From an uncultured Eubacteriales bacterium (GTDB taxonomy: Bacteria > Bacillota > Clostridia > Lachnospirales > CAG-274): a DNA stretch of 11,254 nt. The position numbers and the translations under genes were made by a program. Within the stretch, counting starts at the first letter, position 1. Each line of letters opens with the position of its first letter. Positions 7,003 through 11,254 of the stretch are shown here, in pieces. Below the pieces are notes generated by a model, which worked only from the letters and a program-made list of their open reading frames with translations, ran no database searches and had not been told where the DNA came from. The stretch is from NCBI GenBank assembly GCA_905201505.1, contig CAJKOJ010000061.1:1-11254 (forward strand). Direction: 5' to 3'.

Positions 7003-7992
7003 ATGAAAACAGTAGCAGTAATTGGTTCAGGAAGCTGGGGAACTGCTCTTGCAGTACAGCTGAAAAGAGCCGGCAATAATGTTATCCTTTGGTCTTTTAA
7101 GGAAGAAGAGGCCACAGCGATATTGGCGGAAAGAGAAAATAAGGAATTTCTTCCCGGCATTAAGCTTGACAGTGATATTGTAGTTACTTGTAAGGATGAA
7201 GATGTTACATGGGCTGATATGCTTGTGCTTTCAACACCTTCAAAGTTTGTAAGAAATATGGCAAAGAGATTTGCTCCATTTGTTAAAGATAATCAAATAG
7301 TTGTGAATGTAGCAAAAGGTCTTGAGGAAGGCTCACTTTTAAGACTTTCTCAGGTTATTAAGGAAGAAATACCTCAGTGCAGAGTTGCTGTATTGTCAGG
7401 ACCTTCTCATGCAGAAGAAGTTGGTAAAAATATGGCGACAGCTATTGTAGCAGCGTCAGAGGATGCTGAAGTTGCGTCTGAGGTGCAAAATACATTTATG
7501 ACACCTATGTTCAGGGTTTATACAAATACAGATATTATAGGTGTTGAGCTTGGCGGTGCATTAAAAAATTTAATTGCACTTGCTGCAGGAATTTCCGATG
7601 GATGTGGATTTGGTGATAATACTAAAGCTGCCTTAATGACAAGAGGTCTGCACGAAATATCAAGACTTGGAATGACACTAGGTGCAAAAAGAGAGACATT
7701 TTCCGGTCTTGCAGGTGTAGGTGATTTGATTGTAACTTGTACAAGTATGCACAGCAGAAACAGACGTGCAGGCATTTTGCTCGGACAGGGTAAATCACTA
7801 AAGGAAACTCTTGATGAGGTGCATATGGTTGTTGAAGGAGTAAGCAATGCTAAGGCTGCTTATGAGCTTTCTAAAAAGCTGAATATAAATATGCCGATTA
7901 CTCATGAGATAAACAATGTGCTTTATGAAGGAAAAGATGTAAAACAGGCTGTATATGACCTGATGACAAGAAACAAGGTAGATGAAATATAA
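7003..7992 (+). CDS. gpsA: NAD(P)H-dependent glycerol-3-phosphate dehydrogenase
   Basis: GpsA reduces dihydroxyacetone phosphate to sn-glycerol-3-phosphate, the backbone for phospholipids, in the cytoplasm. The N-terminal Rossmann domain has VIGSGSWGTALA (6-17; nucleotide loop GSGSWG). STPSKF follows near 77-82, VAKGLE (103-108) has the conserved lysine K105, and SGPSHAEEV is at 132-140. The C-terminal helical domain has ELGGALKNLIALAAGISDG (182-200, catalytic K188), GVGDLIVTC (238-246, D241) and SRNRR (251-255). All are intact, and at 329 residues it is standard. AGAGGTG at 6991-6997 precedes ATG 7003. It shares the transcription unit with plsY, the next enzyme of the pathway. The GH43 gene follows after 20 bp with no visible terminator between them. 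Confidence 0.97.
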   Translation: MKTVAVIGSGSWGTALAVQLKRAGNNVILWSFKEEEATAILAERENKEFLPGIKLDSDIVVTCKDEDVTWADMLVLSTPSKFVRNMAKRFAPFVKDNQIVVNVAKGLEEGSLLRLSQVIKEEIPQCRVAVLSGPSHAEEVGKNMATAIVAASEDAEVASEVQNTFMTPMFRVYTNTDIIGVELGGALKNLIALAAGISDGCGFGDNTKAALMTRGLHEISRLGMTLGAKRETFSGLAGVGDLIVTCTSMHSRNRRAGILLGQGKSLKETLDEVHMVVEGVSNAKAAYELSKKLNINMPITHEINNVLYEGKDVKQAVYDLMTRNKVDEI

Positions 7993-8012
7993 TAATTATG
8001 AGGTAAATTAAT

Positions 8013-9548
8013 ATGTACAGTGAAATAAAAGGAAAGTGGATTGCAGATTTGAAAAATGGAAAGTATAAAAATCCTATTTTGTTTTCAGACTATTCTGACC
8101 CTGATGTTATAAGGGTTGGAAAGGATTTTTTTATGGTTGCAAGCTCCTTTACATATTTTCCTGGAGTGCCGGTTCTGCATTCAACTGATTTGATAAACTG
8201 GAAATTAATAAGCTATGCCGTAGAAAAAATGCCTTTGGACAAGTATTCTGTGCCACAGCATGGTATGGGTGTATGGGCACCAAGTATTAGATACCACAAC
8301 AATAAGTTTTGGGTATACTTTGGAGATCCTGATGAAGGTATATTTATGGCAAATACTGAGAATCCTTTTGGAAAGTGGAATGATACAATATGTGTTGCTA
8401 AGTCTAAAGGCTGGATTGACACTTGTCCCTTTTGGGATGATGATGGAAATGCCTATTTAATAAGAGGTGTGGCAAAGAGCCGTATAGGATATAAAAGCAA
8501 GTTGTTTTTGCATAAAATGACAGCAGACGGTACTAAGCTGCTTGATGATGGTGTACTTGTGTTTGACGGCAGAATTAATCATCCGACACTTGAAGGACCA
8601 AAAATGTATAAAAGAAACGGATATTATTATATTTTTGCTCCTGCAGGAGGTGTTCAGCAAGGCTGGCAAATGGTAGCAAGAAGTAAAAATATATACGGAC
8701 CTTATGAGCATAAAGTTGTAATGTGGCAGGGAGACAGTCCTATAAACGGACCTCACCAAGGCGGACTTATAGATATGGATAACGGCGAGAGCTGGTTTGT
8801 TCATTTTCAGGACTTGGAGGGCTATGGAAGAATAACTCATCTGCAGCCGGCTAAATGGACTGATGATGACTGGATAGAAATAGGTATTGATACTAATAAC
8901 GACCATATAGGTGAACCTGTCCTTGAATACAAAAAGCCTGAAGGCTGTAAGAGTGAAATAATTGAGCCTGTAGATTCAGATGACTTTAAAGGGGACAAGC
9001 CGGGATTGCAGTGGCAGTGGCAGGCATATCCAAAAGAAAGTTTTTATACTATGACAGGCAATGGAATTAAGCTTTATGCATTGCCATATAAAGGTGAAAA
9101 TATTTCTGATGCTGCTAATTTAATGTGTGAACTTATGACAAGACCTAATTTTGAAGTGACAGCAAAGGTTAATTTGGGATTAAAGAAAAATGACAGCTGC
9201 GGACTTGTTATTACAGGGGGCACATACAAGGGTATAAGAATTGAAAACGGACTTGTAAAACAGGTAAGTTTTGATCTTGAAAAGGATATAAAGACGAAGG
9301 AAATTGTATGTGCTGAAAAGAAAATAAATTCAGATACCGTTTATTTGAGGCTTAAAGTGTCTTATCTTTGCAATGTTGACTGTTATATAAGTGAAGATGG
9401 TATTAATTTTGAAAAGATAGGTGATACTCTTAAATATAATGTTTCAAGAAAAAGCTGGGTTGGAGGCAAGATAGGTATTTTTGCTGTAAACACCGGCGGT
9501 GAGAATGAAAATGGATATGCAGAATTTGAGTATGTCAGTGTGGAGTGA
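8013..9548 (+). CDS. GH43 family glycoside hydrolase (beta-xylosidase / arabinofuranosidase type), cytoplasmic
   Basis: A five-bladed beta-propeller GH43 enzyme, 511 residues. The general base lies in YSDPDVIRVG (27-36; D29), the pKa-modulating Asp in GWIDTCPFW (133-141; D136), the general acid in TLEGPKMYKRNGYYY (192-206; E194). GPHQGG (246-251) provides the conserved propeller-core histidine H248. The segment SSFTYFPGVPVLHSTDLINW is typical of the beta-xylosidase-like GH43 subfamilies (11/12 and relatives). Residues from about 320 on form a beta-sandwich (concanavalin A-like) C-terminal domain, as in intracellular beta-xylosidases. No signal peptide or membrane segment is present, so it should act in the cytoplasm on imported oligosaccharides; the precise substrate cannot be told. 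GAGGT at 8000-8004 is 8 nt from the ATG. It follows gpsA by 20 bp, an unusual partner: no transporter, regulator or other glycosidase is nearby. Codon use resembles that of its neighbours, so any transfer is old. Confidence 0.92.
   Translation: MYSEIKGKWIADLKNGKYKNPILFSDYSDPDVIRVGKDFFMVASSFTYFPGVPVLHSTDLINWKLISYAVEKMPLDKYSVPQHGMGVWAPSIRYHNNKFWVYFGDPDEGIFMANTENPFGKWNDTICVAKSKGWIDTCPFWDDDGNAYLIRGVAKSRIGYKSKLFLHKMTADGTKLLDDGVLVFDGRINHPTLEGPKMYKRNGYYYIFAPAGGVQQGWQMVARSKNIYGPYEHKVVMWQGDSPINGPHQGGLIDMDNGESWFVHFQDLEGYGRITHLQPAKWTDDDWIEIGIDTNNDHIGEPVLEYKKPEGCKSEIIEPVDSDDFKGDKPGLQWQWQAYPKESFYTMTGNGIKLYALPYKGENISDAANLMCELMTRPNFEVTAKVNLGLKKNDSCGLVITGGTYKGIRIENGLVKQVSFDLEKDIKTKEIVCAEKKINSDTVYLRLKVSYLCNVDCYISEDGINFEKIGDTLKYNVSRKSWVGGKIGIFAVNTGGENENGYAEFEYVSVE
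9542..9545 (+). promoter_or_regulatory. ribosome binding site within the end of the GH43 gene
   Basis: GGAG at 9542-9545 is 8 nt before TTG 9554 and lies in the last codons of the GH43 gene. It favours TTG 9554 over the in-frame GTG at 9545, whose first base belongs to the site. Confidence 0.5.
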
Positions 9549-9553
9549 TTGCC

Positions 9554-9862
9554 TTGAGATATTATGAAAATTTAATAGCTGATGTTAATATAAAAAATGT
9601 AAAGCAGTTTATTAAAAAAGGAATTGGAATAATTGATTATTATGCTGTATGTGTAAGCCGGACAGGAAATGGACTTATGGAAATTATAAGTCTTAATAAT
9701 GCACTTAAAGAAGTAAATAAATACAAGGACTATGGCATAATTGCTGTGGCTAAAGGTAAAGAAAGTGCTGAAATTATTTCTGCAAAGCTTATTGAAAAGT
9801 GGCTTAAAAATAACGAAAATCTAAACGGGTTTAAAGATTATTACAATGGAAAATGTAAATAA
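9554..9862 (+). CDS. hypothetical protein, 102 residues, cytoplasmic alpha/beta type
   Basis: I do not firmly recognise this protein. It starts MRYYENL, has a beta-rich middle (YYAVCVSRTGNGLMEIISL, about 29-47), then DYGIIAVAKGKESAEIISAK, which reads as a strand followed by an amphipathic helix (59-84), and a basic tail. There is no signal peptide, membrane segment or cysteine motif (single cysteines only). The layout faintly resembles short clostridial hypothetical proteins starting with (K/R)YYENL and ending in a strand plus helix; this is from memory and unverified. The start is TTG 9554, from GGAG at 9542-9545. An alternative GTG at 9545 would overlap the GH43 stop codon and give 105 residues. 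It begins 5 bp after GH43 and is probably cotranslated with it as the last gene of the operon. Codon use (CTT for Leu, AGA for Arg) matches the operon. Confidence 0.75.
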   Translation: MRYYENLIADVNIKNVKQFIKKGIGIIDYYAVCVSRTGNGLMEIISLNNALKEVNKYKDYGIIAVAKGKESAEIISAKLIEKWLKNNENLNGFKDYYNGKCK

Positions 9863-10375
9863 TTAGTTGAAATATATTAAATGTATTATATATAATCACA
9901 TATATGTATTTTAAAATAAGACTTGTTTAGGAGTAAATATTGTTACCATAGATAAATTCGATGTTATTTTAAAATAAAATTTCAAGGGACTGTATGGTAT
10001 AAAAAGAATGGTGCAATTAAAGAATTTAAAAGTTATGGATTTAAGTATTAAGGTAATTTTTTGCTATAAAAAATAGTAAATATTTGTGTCGTTCTCGCTA
10101 TGTTAAAGATAGGTATAAAACTTATCAAGTTGCACAAATACAGCATTAGTATGAAAAACTTTGATATAAACCTATTGGTAATCAGTCAAAATGCCGCCCG
10201 ATTGTCGCCTTACTTTCCTAAACATTTTAAGAAGTAATAAGAACCAAAATGAGTTTATCGGAAAGTAGCCCTTTGATTGACAATTATTCAAGTGATAAAT
10301 AGTTATATGGAAATTTTGCATTAGGCAGATAAGGCGTACAAAAGATTATTTATATTAACTTGGGAGGAATAGAAA
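9863..10375. other. 513-bp gap without an intact gene; likely decayed sequence
   Basis: No intact reading frame with a ribosome binding site is visible on either strand. The stretch holds: no convincing terminator after the operon, only A/T-only hairpins around 9880-9912; two copies of a 13-base sequence built on a TATTTTAAAATA palindrome (9907-9919 and 9965-9977); an AGGAG at about 9930-9934 followed by a frame with no canonical start; short protein-like frames at 9956-10051 (contains GTVWYKKNGAIKEF) and 10057-10149 (contains SRYVKDRYKTYQVAQIQ) in different frames, each ended by stops; and seven CpG in 10090-10340, including gccgcccgattgtcgcc. A TTGACA at 10277-10282 could be the -35 of the next gene, though its -10 is weak. 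My reading is an old gene or mobile-element remnant; a non-coding RNA cannot be excluded. Confidence 0.45.
9907..9977. repeat. paired 13-base direct repeats, each a TATTTTAAAATA palindrome
   Basis: An identical 13-base sequence (TATTTTAAAATAA) occurs at 9907-9919 and 9965-9977, 58 bp apart start to start. The second copy extends to a perfect 14-bp palindrome (9964-9977). The spacing is not a whole number of helical turns (about 5.5). Low complexity makes chance possible. Confidence 0.5.
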
Positions 10376-10651
10376 ATGTGGTTATTATTTGGAATTGGGG
10401 CAATTATAACAGCATTATTAAACATTACTTGGTATGTAAAAAATAGGAAAAGTGATGTATTTAGATTTTTAAGCATTTCTTTGACTGCTTTAACTATGTG
10501 TGCCTTTTATAATCAAAATCGTCAATGGATTATAGCTGAAGATTGGTCTGCCTTAATGGATGTTGTGCCTACTATGGGTACAATATGCTGGTGGTGTGTG
10601 ATAGCCTCCATTCTAATTAATGGTATTACATTAATTAAAGAGAAAGAGTAG
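10376..10651 (+). CDS. small membrane protein, 91 residues, function unknown
   Basis: A hydrophobic 91-residue protein with three predicted membrane helices (about 1-21, 28-46 and 68-87). KNRK lies in the short loop after the first helix. The polar loop before the third, residues 50-67, contains QWIIAEDWSALMDVVPTMG. Similar short proteins with an EDWSALMDVVPTM loop are, to my recollection, found scattered in Clostridia without known function. A strong GGGAGG at 10361-10366 is followed by ATG 10376, so it looks truly expressed. Codon use departs from the operon: eight of ten Leu codons are TTA and none CTT, both Gln are CAA, and an Arg is CGT, whereas gpsA next door favours CTT, CAG and AGA. 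With the decayed DNA just upstream, this suggests recent arrival by transfer. It is a lone gene, with a possible but weak promoter (TTGACA at 10277) upstream. No terminator is evident. Confidence 0.8.
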   Translation: MWLLFGIGAIITALLNITWYVKNRKSDVFRFLSISLTALTMCAFYNQNRQWIIAEDWSALMDVVPTMGTICWWCVIASILINGITLIKEKE

Positions 10652-10866
10652 ATTTCTTCTACACAAAATGAGCATTTAGCGTAGTATATGTTATTGGTAA
10701 ATGATACCTTACTCCTTTTACCGATTACAATAGTGAGTATATGTGGTATTGATAGATTTTAATAAATTTGAATTTAATGCTGCATAAAAAGTTAATACAG
10801 TGGTTTACTGTAAGATAGAAAGTAATGTAAGGCTATAGTAGTAAAAATATTTAAGTAGGTGAGACT
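10652..10866. other. 215-bp intergenic leader before the DUF2953 gene
   Basis: No gene is seen. It contains a small hairpin, TACAGT / ACTGTA with a 5-nt loop (10796-10812), lacking a T-run, and an imperfect GGTAAA...TTTACC pair near 10693-10728. No promoter with a good -35 and -10 is evident, although the next gene must be transcribed from somewhere. No known riboswitch fold is recognised. Confidence 0.35.
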
Positions 10867-11254
10867 ATGCTTGGTGTTTTATTGACAATATTAAAGGTAA
10901 TATTAATATTGATAGGTGTGATACTGGGTATAACTTTGCTTATTTTGGCAGTATTACTATTTAATTTCTGCAGATATGAGGCTAAAGGCAGTAAAGATGA
11001 TAACACAAGTATAAAAGCTGAATTTAAGTGGCTTTTTGGTATTGTAAGAGGGAGCTATGAGGCTGAAAATGCTGCTGTGAAATACAGAGTATATGTCCCT
11101 TTTGGTATATGTAATATAAAGTATAATTCTGAGGAAAATAATATAAATATTAATGCTGAAGAAAAAAATATTTGTAATGATGATGAAATTGTAAATAAAA
11201 ATGTTGCAAATATTGAAAAAAATAGTAAAATATATAATATAGTAAAAAAAATAA
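10867..11254 (+). CDS. DUF2953 (YtfI-like) membrane protein, 3' end cut by the window
   Basis: Only the first 129 codons are present; the frame is still open at the right edge. Residues 5-34 form one strongly hydrophobic helix after a very short N-terminus. Then comes a globular part with FKWLFGIVRGSYEAENAAVKYRVYVPFGI (53-81), the pattern at the start of the DUF2953 domain ('W.fG..r......v.. Y.v...Gi'). From about 88 the sequence turns low-complexity, rich in Asn, Glu, Lys and Ile (NNININAEEKNI...), a linker common to clostridial members. In Bacillus and Clostridia the homologue ytfI usually precedes ytfJ/gerW, a spore-germination gene, so ytfJ is expected just past the edge (inference). TAGGTGAG at about 10856-10863 precedes ATG 10867. 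Family assignment rests on pattern and context. Confidence 0.7.
   Translation, partial: MLGVLLTILKVILILIGVILGITLLILAVLLFNFCRYEAKGSKDDNTSIKAEFKWLFGIVRGSYEAENAAVKYRVYVPFGICNIKYNSEENNININAEEKNICNDDEIVNKNVANIEKNSKIYNIVKKI

Noticed and set aside
9941..9977. A MazF-like toxin start in the frame reading VTIDKFDVILK after AGGAG near 9930
   Set aside because: Only about a dozen codons before a stop and no ATG, GTG or TTG in register; the similarity is too short to count.
10100..10237. A 45-codon plus-strand frame starting MLKIGIKLIKLHKY
   Set aside because: No Shine-Dalgarno sequence upstream, no recognisable domain, and it overlaps competing fragments in other frames.
10172..10321. A 49-codon minus-strand frame ending in RKVRRQSGGILTDYQ
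   Set aside because: It has no ribosome binding site before its ATG and lies wholly within the region of broken frames. The basic, protein-like end is noted, but it is not enough to call a gene.
10796..10812. TACAGT/ACTGTA hairpin as a terminator of the small membrane gene
   Set aside because: The stem is only 6 bp and no T-run follows; it lies about 145 bp after the stop codon.

Overview
The window is AT-rich (roughly two thirds A+T by eye). It has GGAGG-type ribosome binding sites, tightly packed genes all on the + strand, and protein families typical of low-GC anaerobic Firmicutes. The order DUF512 protein - der - plsY - gpsA, with rnhB, yraN and pgeF upstream and a DUF2953 (YtfI-like) protein downstream, points to Clostridia, most likely a gut Lachnospiraceae-like organism. 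That taxonomic call is inference from gene content; no rRNA is present.

Layout. (1) Positions 39-650 encode a small NTF2-like lipoprotein, closed by a clear intrinsic terminator at 682-712. (2) A strong sigma-A-type promoter (TTGAAA, 17 bp, TATAAT at 740-768) starts what looks like one 9-kb transcription unit of ten genes with gaps of 0-51 bp: rnhB, yraN, pgeF, an SPL-like radical SAM gene, a PDZ/radical-SAM-like DUF512 gene, der, plsY, gpsA, a GH43 glycosidase and a 102-residue hypothetical protein ending at 9862. (3) A 513-bp gap (9863-10375) has no intact gene but holds short broken reading frames, paired palindromes and a cluster of CpG. It looks like decayed or inserted DNA. (4) Positions 10376-10651 encode a 91-residue three-helix membrane protein whose codon use differs from its neighbours. 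(5) A DUF2953 membrane protein begins at 10867 and runs off the right edge.

How the genes fit together. The core of the operon is growth housekeeping: removal of RNA from DNA (RnhB), a nuclease-fold protein of unsettled role (YraN), peptidoglycan precursor quality control (PgeF), 50S ribosome assembly (Der), and the two enzymes that make and first acylate glycerol-3-phosphate for phospholipids (GpsA, PlsY). GH43, a cytoplasmic plant-polysaccharide side-chain or xylo-oligosaccharide hydrolase, is a metabolic passenger at the 3' end. GH43, the degraded gap and the small membrane gene lie between gpsA and the DUF2953 gene, so the accessory material is concentrated at 8.0-10.7 kb.

I do not see a defence system, CRISPR array, tRNA, rRNA or intact mobile element. 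The observations most worth following are the C-terminal QLSLF sequence on the SPL-like radical SAM protein (it matches the beta-clamp-binding consensus), the decayed region at 9.86-10.37 kb with its atypical small membrane gene, and the cytoplasmic GH43 embedded in the der-plsY-gpsA operon.
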